Source: Rhabditoides inermis
Lineage: Eukaryota > Nematoda > Chromadorea > Rhabditida > Rhabditidae
Direction of reading: 5' to 3'
DNA length: 64,000 bases
Assembly (NCBI GenBank): GCA_963966185.1
Contig: CAWZYM010000391.1
Span: 310,001-374,000, forward strand
In this document: one piece after another, positions 1 through 11,985 of the stretch
How the letters are laid out: each line of letters begins with the position of its first letter
Position numbering within the stretch: position 1 is the first letter of the stretch
Notes under the pieces: generated by a model
Databases searched by the model: none
What the model was told of the DNA's origin: nothing
Seen by the model: the letters and a program-made list of their open reading frames with translations, nothing else
Position numbers and translations under genes: made by a program

Positions 1-869
1 AATTGTGAGAATGACGGGAGATGGAGGGGAAATGCAGGGGCGACTAATTGGTGGGATGGGAATACAGTGAAAGAGAAGAGCGGGTGAATGGAGTATGAAA
101 GGGGAGGGGAGGGGAAGGCATATTAATGAAGCGACAAGTAGGGAGAGAGAAGAAGGCAGAAGTGACCAGACAGCAAGTGAGAAGGCAGAAGGAAATGGAA
201 AAGAGAGTACGCGACATATAGATAGACAACGAGTATTATGCACAACCGAGGTAAGAGGCGAATCGAAACGGAATGAGGAAAGGAGGGAAGGAGGAGAGAC
301 AGGGCCTGACAGATGTTTCCAATCCCACACATATTCTATGCCACCTTTATTTAGCGAAGTGGGCGGAGGGAAGGTGGAAAGGGGCAAGGGGTGAAAACAG
401 AAATGAAAGGAGACGGGGATAAATCAAGTCGAGTGAATGAGTGTTGGGTGGGCCTGAAGCGAATGAAAATGAAGGGCTGATCGAATCATGGATTAGACAA
501 ATGAGCACTTTGTGCGATTGTCGATTAAGTGAAACGAGTGTGTTCGAAAACGATGAAAGAGAATAAAAAGAGGTGAGAGAAGAGGAGAATGAATGAGGAA
601 CATCGAACAGAGATCCCCACACCATTTCCTTCTACAAATTCTATCTCAACTCGCCATTAAATTATTTATACTCTGTTCGCTTTGTTTTCCAGGTTCTCTC
701 TGTGGGAAAGCGAGTGAGTGGGAGAAGAAGAGAATAGAGGAGCACTTGCAAAGACCGTGCAAATCAAATCTCCATTCGGAGAAAAGGAGAGAAGAAAGAG
801 GGAGGCGAACCGAAAGTTGTATTTTTGTCTTCGGTATGATAATTGAGATCTCTCTCTCTCTCTTTCTCT

Positions 870-913
<44 letters not shown>

Positions 914-2560
914 TCCGTCATCTGAACGAGTGTTGTAATCGCAGTTCTACACTTGGAACTAACAGGAAACAACAAGAAAGGGAGACGTGGAGTGAGAAAT
1001 GGACTGAATGCGAGACGCGGGCAGTTATCGTGGTTTGGAAGTCGCCCGTTCAAAACAACATTAGCAGGAGGGCTAGTGGGGGATGCGCGTAGTTGGCCGA
1101 CTTAGCGGGGGAGGGCACATGTACGCCGCATAAGGACATGGGAAGGGTAAGTCGTTTATCGGACACACACAGACACACCAATGTACAATGGCTATTATGG
1201 AAGTCTGACGGGAAGAGAGAAGATCCTTTCTCAGCAGGTCATCTTCTCGAGAGAAGAGGCGAGGTTCTCGGGCACAGAAGACCACTCCAGCACATTCTCG
1301 AACTGTAAGAGGATAATTGATGATCCGTCGCTAACATGTTTTTTTCAAACACTGTTTTTTTCTCGGATTACCCTACAGAGTCTGGATGATGTGAGCAGCT
1401 AGCTAACAAGCAACCCACTAATTGTTTCTGCGTAGATTGCACACTTATAATTCCGCTTGTCCCTGGTGCAACAAAAATGAGATTAGGATTAGCTATTACT
1501 ACTGTGTGGGAAAATCTGCGTTTGGTTTGTGTGATAAACAGTGATACCTTATCCCTGTTTGCATCATCGGGAAGGATCTGTCCACAGAGAACAGTGTACA
1601 GCACCGATCCATCCATGCGACCTGAAACACTCAAAACATCTTACAACCCACCTTTCACATGAAGAATGTTTCCTACGTCATGTACTGTTGAAGAGATGCA
1701 ATTATGTAAATGTAGCTGTTTCGAGTTCCTGCTTGTGAGTAATCTTGTATTGTATGTGCATAATCTGACACTCTGTCCTATCCTCAGTTCCATGAAGAAA
1801 ACCCTGTTCACATAATCATAAAACATACATTGGCATTAGCGGCGAGGTTGCGACCCGAGGTTTTGATTATATTTTTATTTAACTGACACTATTCTTAATA
1901 AACAGAAATAGACATTTTTGATACAATTAACTAATTTAGAAAGTCACTGTTCGAATGACTTTTGAGATTCTCACAAAGAAATCAGATTGAGTAGGGCGCA
2001 ATTATATTTTTCACATTTTTATACCTTTTTTATCATTCGAGAGGCGCGGATAATGACAGTGCACATTCCAAGTAGTCTGGTTGGTATTCGGTGCAAAAAA
2101 GAATTCAGAAATCTCTCATTCCTCACTTGTTATTAATATTCAACTATGAGGGAAAGGGTGATATCAAAGTGAGTGAATGCAATATTCTCTATATCAAGAG
2201 TGGGAGAATGCGTGAGAATGACACGTAGGCTATAGAGGGTAGGGAAGATTTCCATTCATCAAATTATGTTGATGTATAATTTGCAAAGAGGAAGTGGCGG
2301 CATAAAACACGCGTTTCCTCGACTGCGTAAATGTTTTGGATACTAATGATGGGGATTCGGACAAAATGTTCTGTTTTGAGTCGAGCTGTGTAACACGTGC
2401 GTTTTCGCGCTATTTCGTCTCCAGCAATTTGCCCAAAAACCCGCAATCGCTCAAAAATATGCGCGAAAAAGGTTGAATGAATGAATTTATTACAGAAAAA
2501 TCTGCGGTTACCGTAGTGCAGCAGGTATTCCGCGCCGTAAACAATGTTTGGGGCGCAGCG
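1..2560. other. Gene-poor low-complexity region
   Basis: No coding region can be supported here. The first kilobase is strongly purine-rich on the plus strand (many GA runs) and most open frames in it are composition artefacts. A 73-codon plus-strand frame at 1181-1402 has a mixed amino-acid composition and a GTAAGA-like donor near 1308, but I cannot connect it to a second exon in frame, so I do not call it. The stretch 1840-2560 is AT-rich and featureless. Confidence 0.5.
849..909. repeat. (CT)n microsatellite
   Basis: Nearly pure CT dinucleotide run of about 60 nt, interrupted by a few TTT triplets. Similar CT/GA tracts recur through the window, for example at 4270-4300, 31664-31742, 35735-35768, 36131-36170, 41033-41072, 41728-41766, 44728-44777 and 53850-53905. 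They produce spurious SLSLSL or ERERER frames. Confidence 0.9.
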
Positions 2561-2669
2561 AACATGTGTTAATTGCTTGCTTTTCTTCAGAAAATTTACG
2601 TGAATAGTTTGTTATTTGACATACAACTTGCTTTGTATAGTATGCACTCTCGTGTCCATAACAGCCTTC

Positions 2670-3223
2670 CTACGAACCTACGGAGGAATACTCAATTTCC
2701 TTACGATTTTCACGAGTTCCGGGAACTTGTAAAAGTAACAGAAAAAAAAGCAAACCAGCGAGAAGGTACTCCTTTCCAGCGTCGAGGACCAGACCACATG
2801 CGGGGGCCTCGGAGGGTGTGTAGATCTCAACTGGAAGGGTCTGCAGCGAAGCAGGCGACTGCAAACATCACTATCCATAAAAACTGTGTGCGAAGTACTA
2901 TAATAATCTATTGTCAACCTTGTAGACGTTGAGGTGTTGGACGGCGTATCGGATGTTGTTGAGTCCCTTGCGGGAGGAGTCGGAAGGAAGACCCTGCTTC
3001 GTCATGCGCACCTTCACCTTCATGTGCGACACTGCAACACACAAATCACAAAGTAGTGTTTCATAAGTGTATGTAACACATACAATGTACGAGCTTGGAA
3101 TACAATATAAGTGCTGAACGTACCCCAGTCAGCGTTGCAGAACGACTCCCTAGCAGTCTGCTCCTTACATTTGCATGCCCAACACACTGCGATAAGGGAG
3201 AGAAGAAGACCGGCGGTGCGCAT
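2670..3223 (-). CDS. TIMP-like metalloproteinase inhibitor (netrin-like domain)
   Basis: Four-exon model on the minus strand: 3124-3223, 2919-3031, 2756-2858 and a less certain last exon 2670-2725; 123 residues. A signal peptide (MRTAGLLLSLIAVCWA) is followed at once by Cys-Lys-Cys. In TIMPs this N-terminal CxC chelates the catalytic zinc of matrix metalloproteinases. Downstream FCNADW, YAVQHLNVYK, EIYTPSEAPACG and GKEYLLAG match the conserved order of the TIMP/netrin N-domain. The product should be secreted and inhibit extracellular metalloproteinases. The length fits an N-domain-only TIMP, as is common in invertebrates. A TTGCAG acceptor sits one base before the ATG, suggesting spliced-leader addition. 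The last exon uses an ACAAG acceptor and lacks an obvious family motif, so the true C terminus may differ. Confidence 0.85.
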
Positions 3224-4268
3224 ACTGCAAGTAGCAAGGGGACACAATCAACCAACAGGCACGACAACATATAAATACAATTAACTAGCGACACTCATAA
3301 TAAGAATGAACGGCGTGACATCAGGATAGCACTGGTGAGAATGATTGGTCAGCGAGTGATCTTGCGAGAAAGTGAATGATTCAGCAAACTTCCGTTTGTC
3401 GAATCAAGTGACACAGAGAAGGCGGCGAATACAGATCGATGGCACATTTGTTACACCAACCATCTCTCTTCCCCCCCCCCCCCCCAGATGATCGCATCAC
3501 AGCACTATCATCCAAAATAAACATTTCCGCGCCCGAATCGTAAACGAGGTCAACTATGAAAATTGAAAGAGGTTTCTTTTTTTGTTGTTGAAATCATTCT
3601 GCGTACCTGAGTGTGATTCACATTAGCTACGTAAACAACGCACAGCCAACATCATTCGATCACTCGAAAACCAGTTGGGCATAACTTTTCTCTGCGCATC
3701 TGTCTGTCTCTCGCATTCCTTCCACTTCTCTATTAGCAGCGGTTGAACAGAGTGGGGATGAATGCATTGCGGTGCGAGTAAACACATGTTATTTTTGTTA
3801 TTGTGTGTGCAATACACCGGTCACCCGTGTACAGGTGCCCCCTCTACTCTCTTCTACCCAGTTTTTGGACGGCTGCCATGCGCGTTTTTGCTGCCAGGCT
3901 CCTCGTTTCACGGTCACGTTGAAAGAGTTTAGTGGTTGCTAGCAGTTGTATCGGCTTGTGTGTCGTTCGTTCAGGTTCGAACCGGTCTCAGCTGAATCGC
4001 AATCGTGTTATATTGACACGGATTGCTGGCCACGGTCAATTGAGAAGATTGCGCACACCCGTCTAGATTACGTTTTGATGTATTGTGGTTAAAATTTCTA
4101 TTGGTACATACCTCTTAATTTCACGTTTTTTCGTGAAAAATCACCGTGAATCCTGTGAAGTCCACGGGATATTTACTACTCGCTATGTACTCGGTTGACC
4201 CTTTGCTGATTGCTGTCCACTCTCGTGCACTTTTTGTCATCACACACAACATACTCAAACGTTTCGAC

Positions 4269-4299
<31 letters not shown>

Positions 4300-4844
4300 C
4301 CGTTGTGTTGGTTTGCATCCTTTTTGCAACTTTCAGTAATCACAAATTGTGTGAAAAAGTATATATGTATTACCGCGCAGTGTTTCGAAAAAAAATTCTT
4401 CTTATTCTTCTTCTTTTCCCCGCGGCGTGCGGTCGGGTCCTCATTTTGTCCCATTGCCGCCGAACGTGAGGCGGCGGGAAGTACCCTCATGTGGAAGCAG
4501 CTATGGCGCGAGGAGATACCGATTGGCACGGAAGCAAAGGAAAATCAAGAATACACGTCAAGAATGGTACTCTAATGGTCCAGGAATTATTATCGATCAA
4601 GTATCGTTTTCCCGCCACTAACCTCGTCAGCCTACCTGTCTTTCCCCGGCGTTAGCCTACGTAACTTATCATTTATCATAGCATCTTACGTTAGGCACTA
4701 CTGTATGCTTCATATCACTATGATTGTGTTGTCATATTCAGATATAACGATTCCGGATAAATGATTGATTGATTGATTGTTTTAAAATAAGCTCCGCCTA
4801 CCCTGAAGAGTTAGAGAGAATAGTGTTTTGGTATATTCATTGCA
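3224..4844. other. Intergenic region between TIMP-like and AIFM3-like genes
   Basis: No gene supported. It holds a poly-C run near 3472-3485, a short CT tract at 4270-4300, a GC-rich inverted motif around 4448-4465 and a (GATT)n run near 4765-4780. The genes on either side diverge, so promoters for both are expected here, but I see no recognisable core element. Confidence 0.5.
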
Positions 4845-7800
4845 ATGTCCCTCCGTCGCGTCTTTTCTACCCTCACCAGTAGAAGCGCTGTCCTCTTCTC
4901 TCCGCCTATCGTCCGAAATGCGAGAGCCTTCTCCTTCTGTCAACCCATCTACATGGTATTCACATATAGGTTGCGTTTTACACAGATAGGTTGCGTTTTA
5001 CACAGTAGCGACAGCACAGATTGTGTCGAAGGGGCCAGAAATACGTTTGTGGTGTAGACGATCTGCTAGCGCACTTCTGCTTCTCTCGCTCAGCCAGTGT
5101 AAACGTATCAAGTATCCAGCAATGTCTCCTACTCAAAAACAGTGCAACAAACAAAAATTAGCTCAAATGTTCTCACGCTTAAAGTTTCTCGCATAATTCG
5201 TAGGCAGCGTGGCGACAAATCGACAGTTGTCGCGGGCAACTCTTTCAATTGCACTTACAACGTGAGTAGTTCGGCAGTTCGCCTGATTTTTAATCGCTTG
5301 AATCGCTCGAGCTCCATAGTGTGTCGGACCCTATAGGCCACAGGAACCCTATAAACAGTTTCTTTCCAGGTGCGAACGATGCCGTTCTGTTGTCCTCCAA
5401 AGGATAAACCCGATAGGGAGGTGAGAGAATTATTATGTTACAACAAATAATGGAAATGCAGATAGCGATCGACGACACTCCAATCGTGGAAGCTGCGATC
5501 GGAAAGGCTATCGAGCTGCCTGCTGGAACGTATGTTTTGTATACTTCTTTATATTCACTATGCATAGTTGCCACATACATTCTGTCCTCGTAATAGTCTT
5601 TTCTCATGCGGCGCGTGTTTTCGACGTTTCTCTGCATGCATGTATGTGTTCGCACTCCCTCACTCTCTTTCTCTCCCTCTCCTCTCCTGTCTAGACGTGT
5701 CCTCTCCTCTTTCTCTCACCGTCTGCTCCACACTGCTCGTCTCTCCTCTCACTATCAGCGACCGAGGCCTGCCCACACGCCGTGTATTGTCGTGTGTGCT
5801 AGTTGAGTACTCCCACTCTCCTCACTGTCTAACCATGCCCTGTCCTGCATTTCTGGTTGGCACTGGACCCCCGGAGGATTGCGATACCTCACCCATTGTT
5901 GAGGCAGTCATTGGAAAAGCTGACGAGCTGCAGTCTGGAGCGTCAGTATTCATCCGTTCTTTTTTTATCTAACAGGTTCATGTTTTAGCAAGAAGGAATA
6001 CGAGGTGCAGGGAAGGAAGATCCTCGTTGTGAATGACAACGGCACTTACTATGCTACATCCGGATTATGCTCCCATTATAACGCTCCTCTTGCAAATGGT
6101 GTGTTGGACAGAACCTCAATAGTTTATATTAATTAGCATGTTTACTACAATTTTCAGGAGTTTACCACGATGGAAAGATTCGGTGTCCTTACCATGGAGC
6201 GTGCTTTAACATGAAGGTACATCGTACATATATTACATGCGTCTACGTACTTCCTTCAAATTTCAATGTATACGTATTGTTTGTTGACAGACGGGTGATA
6301 TCGAGGACTACCCTGGATTCGACTCTCTTCACACCTACGAGGTTTGTGAGCAGTGACGTCTTATCAGGAACCGGCTCCCAGATCAAAATTCACCCTTCTC
6401 ACCAATTTGTCAAAGTTTGTCAGCACGAAATTGTTAACAGCGAATAATCAGCCCTGATCATTAATTGTTGAACTTGATGCGTCATATGATAAGTTCGAAA
6501 AAACGTGTTTTTGTCAGTGAAATTATGTTGGCATATAAGTTTCTCGTAGTATTCTCATTGACAACAAATTACAAATACCATCACATGTGCATCACAATTC
6601 GCAGAAGTAGTATCAATCTTTACTGTATCACAGTGTATCGCACATGAGAGGATTCGACTCGCGAATATCGCGAAAATAATTGAGTTGAATCGAAACCATT
6701 TTTGCATATATAAACATGTTAAACCACTACTGATGTGAATGTTTGCCTAACCACTTTATAGGCTGCCGTGAAAATGGTGGCACTGATTCGCCAGCCCATA
6801 AATAACTTTTTTCACTTTTGCGCTATGGAGTACTAGATTGTACTTAGGATCAAGTGTTGTGCGGTACAGTGCAACACACTCGTTTCTCTGCACACATGAT
6901 GACAATTCTTACCGACGGTCTACCCGCCGCCTCGCGATGACAAAACAATTCAGAGAATGCAACTCCGCCAAAATGCAAATAGACAAGACCACAAACATAT
7001 AGGTAGGCAAACATGGTGTGTTGGCAACATGATATTTCAGAAAAAAATATCATATTGAAGTCATAATTAAAGTTTTAGGTCCGCAAGCGCGGCGATGAGT
7101 TGGTGATCAAGGCGACAGAGAAGACACTGGGGTCGGACCGCCGCACCCGCAGACCACCTCGCGTCAGCCCCACACACACCAAGCCAGTGGTGGTCGTCGG
7201 TGGAGGTGAGGGGGCTGGCGAATGGGGATGCTATCCGTACAGGCGTCGCGGCCGCCACCTTCATCGAGCACTTCCGGCTGCAGGGCGGACAGCAGCCACT
7301 CATGATCGTCTCCGAGGAGGCGAACGCGCCCTACGACAGGGTGCTCTGCAGCAAGGTGCCACTCATTTTCTACGCTGGTTCTCACCCACATGCTTTAAGA
7401 ACCTGGGAGGCGACATGGTTCCCCTGCGTGACTCTGCCTACTACAAGGAGAATCACATCGATGTCCGCACCGGAACCAGGGTTCGTCGGAATCTCAGTGG
7501 TGTTCCCTACGATCTTTGTTGCAGGTGACCAAGGTTGATCCGAATTCGCACTCCATCTCCCTCTCGGATGGAAACCAGCTGCAGTACAGCAAACTCGTCT
7601 TGGCTACTGGTCTGTTACATCACCGTTATGTACAAGTAAGAGTTCTGTTCTTAAATCATATATAGGAGGCGCGGTGCGCAAGCTTGAAGTTCCGGGCGGC
7701 AACCTAAAGAACGTGTACACGCTGCGTCAGATAGAAGACGCGCAGGCTATCGCCAAGCACATCAGCCCCGACCTCGAGGCAGTGTGCATCGGAGGATCAT

Positions 7801-9021
7801 TCATCGGTACGCCATTTGTATTAACTGATTGTACTTGTAAACAGTCGAAATATTCTCTTCCTTTCTTATTCTTCACAAATTACAGGCATGGAGGCAGCCT
7901 CATCTCTGCAGTTGGGCAACGTGAAGAAGATCACTATAGTGGTGAACACGGACGAGCCTCTGCCGGCATTCGGGAAGGACATCGGAGCCGCTGTGAGAAG
8001 GGTGAGTGATCACAATATACTCAGTCACGTTTCATCACTTTTGTTGTAGCTGTTCGAGTCGAAGGGAATCGCGTTCAAGCTCGCCTCCAAGGTCGTCGCC
8101 CTGCAGGTACGCATTGCTGATCCTCTAGAATGAACACAACATTGTTTTCCAGGGCGACGACAAGGGTGCGGTGAAGTCAGTGCAGCTGGATGGCGGGGAG
8201 GTGATCCCTGCCTCTCTCGTCATCGCCGGAATCGGAGTCACCCCGGCGACCGACTTCCTCAAGTCGTCTGGCATCGAGATGGACAAGCGAGGCTTCGTCG
8301 CCGTCGACACCGGATTCCACACCAGCCAGCCCGATGTGTACGCGATTGGAGACATTGTCTCGGCGCCGCTTCCCCTCTGGAACATACCCTCCATCAACAT
8401 CCAACACTTCCAGGTCGCACAGAGACACGGTACGTCACACATTTCACCGTTTCACAACCGATGCCAACCTTTTTCAGGCCAGTTGGCTGCGTATTCCATG
8501 CTTGACAAGAAGGCTCCCGGAGATGTTGTGCCCTTCTTCTGGTAAGTAAACTATCTATTGTCTTATAAGTTTGTCTCTCATTATTTCAGGTCGCTCTTTT
8601 TTTTCTCGAATGGCGTTCGCTTCGCTGGGTGCGCAGAAGGGTTTGATGAAACCTATCTGCGAGGAAATCCCGACGAGTTCAACTTTGTCAAGTACTACCT
8701 CAAGTGAGTCTCTTTACTCTCGCACAGCAATTCATTTGCACACCTACTTAATAACCCACTTATATTATTCCTTAATATCTACATATCATTGAATTTTTTC
8801 AGGAACAACATTGTGGTTGCGGTCGCATCGTCTGGCGCAGGCAAAGCTTCCATCGAATTCCTCGGTATCTTCGCAAAGGGAAAGAAGATCTCCCGAGATC
8901 TCGTCGAGAAGTACGTTTTTAAACACTATTTAATATGTAAACTTGTAATAACATAACTTTTCAAAATACTAATTCAATTATTTTTAGAAACAAGACAGAT
9001 AGCTGGAAGGACTACATGTAA
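4845..9021 (+). CDS. AIFM3: AIFM3-like Rieske and FAD/NAD(P)H oxidoreductase
   Basis: Eighteen exons give 588 residues: 4845-4955, 5370-5420, 5462-5529, 5989-6098, 6158-6216, 6291-6341, 7079-7205, 7243-7355, 7400-7480, 7525-7609, 7666-7806, 7886-8001, 8050-8106, 8153-8429, 8478-8541, 8590-8703, 8803-8910, 8988-9021. Exon 1 encodes a basic, Ser/Arg-rich presequence typical of mitochondrial import. A Rieske [2Fe-2S] domain follows, with CSH and CPYHG ligand motifs spaced as in the family. Then come an FAD-binding VVVVGGGVAA, an NAD(P)H-binding CIGGSFIGMEAA, a second FAD motif DVYAIGDI and the AIF-type C-terminal domain (GCAEGFDETYLRGN). This domain order is that of apoptosis-inducing factor 3. 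It probably transfers electrons from NAD(P)H through FAD to the iron-sulphur cluster, in or at mitochondria. An alternative first exon at 5835-5941 gives a 547-residue form. The intron 7206-7242 is only 37 nt. Confidence 0.92.
4966..5005. repeat. Tandem 20-bp duplication ending in an acceptor-like TTTTACACAG
   Basis: Two perfect head-to-tail copies of ataggttgcgttttacacag (4966-4985 and 4986-5005), just downstream of the exon 1 donor of the AIFM3-like gene. Each copy ends in a pyrimidine-A-CAG sequence that resembles a nematode 3' splice site. Confidence 0.85.
5835..5941 (+). other. AIFM3: Alternative first coding exon of the AIFM3-like gene
   Basis: This exon begins ATG CCC TGC and ends GGAGC before a GT donor. 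It joins exon 5989-6098 in the same phase as exon 5462-5529 does. Its tail (DTSPIVEAVIGKADELQSGA) is clearly homologous to the tail of 5462-5529 (DDTPIVEAAIGKAIELPAG), so the two are duplicated, mutually exclusive exons. Using this one gives a protein without the mitochondrial presequence and starting MPCPAFLVGTGP. This predicts a separate promoter between 5530 and 5834 and a differently localised isoform. Transcript support cannot be seen from sequence alone. Confidence 0.75.
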
Positions 9022-9079
9022 ATTGTTTACTACATTTCCCAAAGTAAACATTTCTCTGTAACGCTGCGCATTGTAATTC

Positions 9080-9085
9080 AATAAA
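9080..9085 (+). promoter_or_regulatory. Polyadenylation signal AATAAA
   Basis: Canonical AATAAA 58 nt past the stop codon of the AIFM3-like gene, followed by a T-rich stretch. Confidence 0.75.
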
Positions 9086-9147
9086 TGTAGAAGATTATTT
9101 CTTGTAAATTTGTGCCTGTAACAGTATTGTCTATTTAAATGTTATGG

Positions 9148-9597
9148 TTAAAGGAACAGGGGCGTATATCAGAACCGTGTGGTAATGAAATTTTCAAACT
9201 CACGCGAAATCATCACGCACCACGGTGCATGTATGTTTCAGGCAAAGTTGCAAACAGGATTCGAACCCGGGCCGCGATAGTGATAGCCCAAACTCTTTTC
9301 CACTGCGCCACGCAGCTCATTGGGTCATCACTCGCAAAGACCTCTGCCCTTCCCGAGAACTGACTTCTTTGCGAAAGCGATCACAATATCGATCTGTAGA
9401 TAGCAGCCCCGTGACAATGAGGCTTCCCGCCAAAACACGCATTTGAACGCCTATTTTCGTGTGGTAACGGGGACGGTTGTCGCAATTGGTGTGGTAACGC
9501 GGTAACAGCTTTGAACCGTTCTTTTCTGGTTTACTTTGCATTGCACTGGGTCAACCAATGATACAAGGTCGAAAATAATACGCCACTGTTCCTTTAA
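9148..9597. mobile_element. Non-autonomous DNA element with TTAA ends and an internal tRNA-like unit
   Basis: The 450-bp element is bounded by TTAA on both sides (9148-9151 and 9594-9597). Terminal inverted repeats of about 16 bp lie immediately inside: AGGAACAGGGGCGTAT against the reverse complement of ATACGCCACTGTTCCT. TTAA target duplication is the signature of piggyBac-type transposition, though the terminal bases are not the usual CCC. No transposase is encoded. Internally, on the minus strand, an A-box-like TGGCGCAGTGG (9300-9310) and a B-box GGTTCGAATCC (9257-9267) show that a tRNA-derived polymerase III unit is embedded in the element. Confidence 0.75.
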
Positions 9598-11985
9598 TGT
9601 ATATAAAAGCTGGAATGTTCGAGTATTTTTTTGTGAAAAGCGCTATATTCTATATCACATGTTTTTTTTTAAATTGTGCGCATTTGAGAAAGGGAGAGAG
9701 AGGACGAAGAGAAGAGTGGGGGGAGAGAATGTCTGATTTCTACAGAAATCCCTATACGGAGAATATTTCATTCGCTGTAACGAGCAGCGATCCCTCGATC
9801 TCCAATCTCTATCAAGGAGTACGAATTGACGAAGTATTTTGATGATTTGAATAACGTCTAATTAGTTTAATACTTCATGTGTGATTTTAAAAAAAATTAT
9901 TGCAGGTATTGCAAAAAATCAGAAAAGATAATTAAAACTTTTTCAACTGCCGTCAAGTATTGACGCGCCAACATTGTCGCGCCGTTTGCGCTCTCTCCTC
10001 TGCACGTTCTATCTTGTCTGTGCGAACGCCTCGATAACACTACGGTAGAATACACGCTCACTATTCACTATAGCAATCAGAACGCCGTGGCCGATATTTA
10101 AAGTAGCGTATATAACAGAGCAAATAACATAAGAAATAAAGCAAATATCATTTACAAAACTACTGTAAAAAAAAGGTCGATATGAAAAGTTGGCAAACAA
10201 TCTTGTTTTTAACTCGATTGTATATCGATTACGAAGTGTATTCCATGACATTACGGATTGTGTATTTCTCGCAGTATTTTATTTCCGCAAGAAGTGTTGA
10301 TGCACTCTTGTCTGTTTGTGTTTTCCCAAATTGCATATTATGGTTCTCTTACTCTCACTGGAAAGGAGAGGGACGGCCCTACATCGCAACTGTACACATA
10401 CATACAACTTGATATGAGGATTTCAACAACAACAAAAAGATTCGTTGGAAGTCTAAGAAGATCTCTGAATCTTTACACAAGTATTAATTATGCGAAATTT
10501 ACCAAACAAATTCGGCTATTTGGCCATTATACACGAGTCTTTTAGATAGATGCACAAAGATGTTACATCATTTTACATAAGATTACATCAAGAAATTACG
10601 TCAGAGTAGTTTTTTTTCCTATGATTCCTATGCCCATCTCGTGATTCGCAGAATGGACGCAGGCAGCTGATTTTCCGAACAAAACTTTTGCTGCAAAACG
10701 GAATGACCGGCATTCAAAGACGCAAAATCGCGAAATCTCTTCGAACAAGTCTTCCTGTTGATGTTATATTATTTAACGCTTCTGTATTAGAATAAATGTT
10801 GATAATCTGACTCTGACTCTGACGTCCGGCAAACACAAATACTTGGTTGTTCCGGTAGTTTTGTATCGACACTTCAAAAGAGAAGAAAGTTGTTTTCAAG
10901 ATACTTCAACCGTTGACCACATCACATTTAACTAATCGGCCTATAATAATATTGTGAGCAAGTGAAAATTTCATGCATTATCAATTTTCTGAAGGAGATG
11001 TGGCCAATACTTTCGATATGATCATTCTGCCCGTTTCTTACTTTGTCTCCCCTGTAGATGTACCCTACAGTGTGAACTTCAAATAAACCAACTGCAAACG
11101 CACATCAGGCCAAAGCCTGCGTCTTCTATTGAATACAACAAAAACTGTCTTTGATGTTGCACACAGCTTTTGATTGAGCTTTCATTTTAAAGTACAACAT
11201 AAAATACAACATAATGTACTCAGACATCTATTGGGCATAGAATGGAACAGATATTAGTGGGAGGAGCGGTGCACTAGCCGACCGCGTCACAAACAAGCTT
11301 TCACTTATTAGATACATACCTTAATAGTGGTGGTACAAGCAGAGTGCGGGCAGAGATATGTGAACAGGGAACAGGTGACTGCAAACATTCCCGGGAAAGC
11401 GAGTTGAGGATTTGTATTCAATTCGTTTTAATACACAATATCGTGTCTCCATTGCAATTTGCACCCTTTTTTTGCACACGTAGTAAATGTAACTAATACG
11501 TTACTCATTTCACCAAAAAACATGACTGAGTGAGAACAGCTTCTAGATATTAATTCAAGTACAAATGAATAAAAAAAACGTGGGCGAATAATAAAAATTA
11601 CGATAAGAGAGTTGTTGGACTGTTGATATTCATCTGTATACATTTGTTTTGAAAAATATAATAATGAATAATAAAAACAACATACTTCATCATAACGCTG
11701 TTTAAAGTTTTATCGTTTCTAAAAATAGTTCATACTCCTATCCTGTTGGGTGTTAGCATATCCGGAGCAGAGCGATGCTTTCCCCCGCGCACACACTAGC
11801 CTACCTATATAGCGCATCAAGAAAATCCTGTGATCGCGCGTGGACAATGATCCCCATATCTCTCGGGAGGAGCCTTCTTAATTCGGATACCGGTAGCATA
11901 CCGGTCCGCCCCTTTCCCCGCGGGGTCAGCACTCGATACCGGATCAACCCACCGGCTACATAAGCGGTGCGGGGTGCGTGACGGC
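9598..11985. other. Gene-free AT-rich region
   Basis: I see no supportable gene. The open frames are short and lack splice-linked partners. The sequence is AT-rich with scattered A and T runs. The last 200 bases (11770-11970) become GC-rich and probably belong to the promoter and 5' region of the ground-like gene. Confidence 0.5.

Noticed and set aside
1093..1402. Small plus-strand gene around 1181-1402
   Set aside because: A donor is present, but neither nearby acceptor continues the frame without an immediate stop.
9257..9310. Functional tRNA gene
   Set aside because: A and B boxes are present, but the acceptor and anticodon stems do not pair and it lies inside a transposon-like element.
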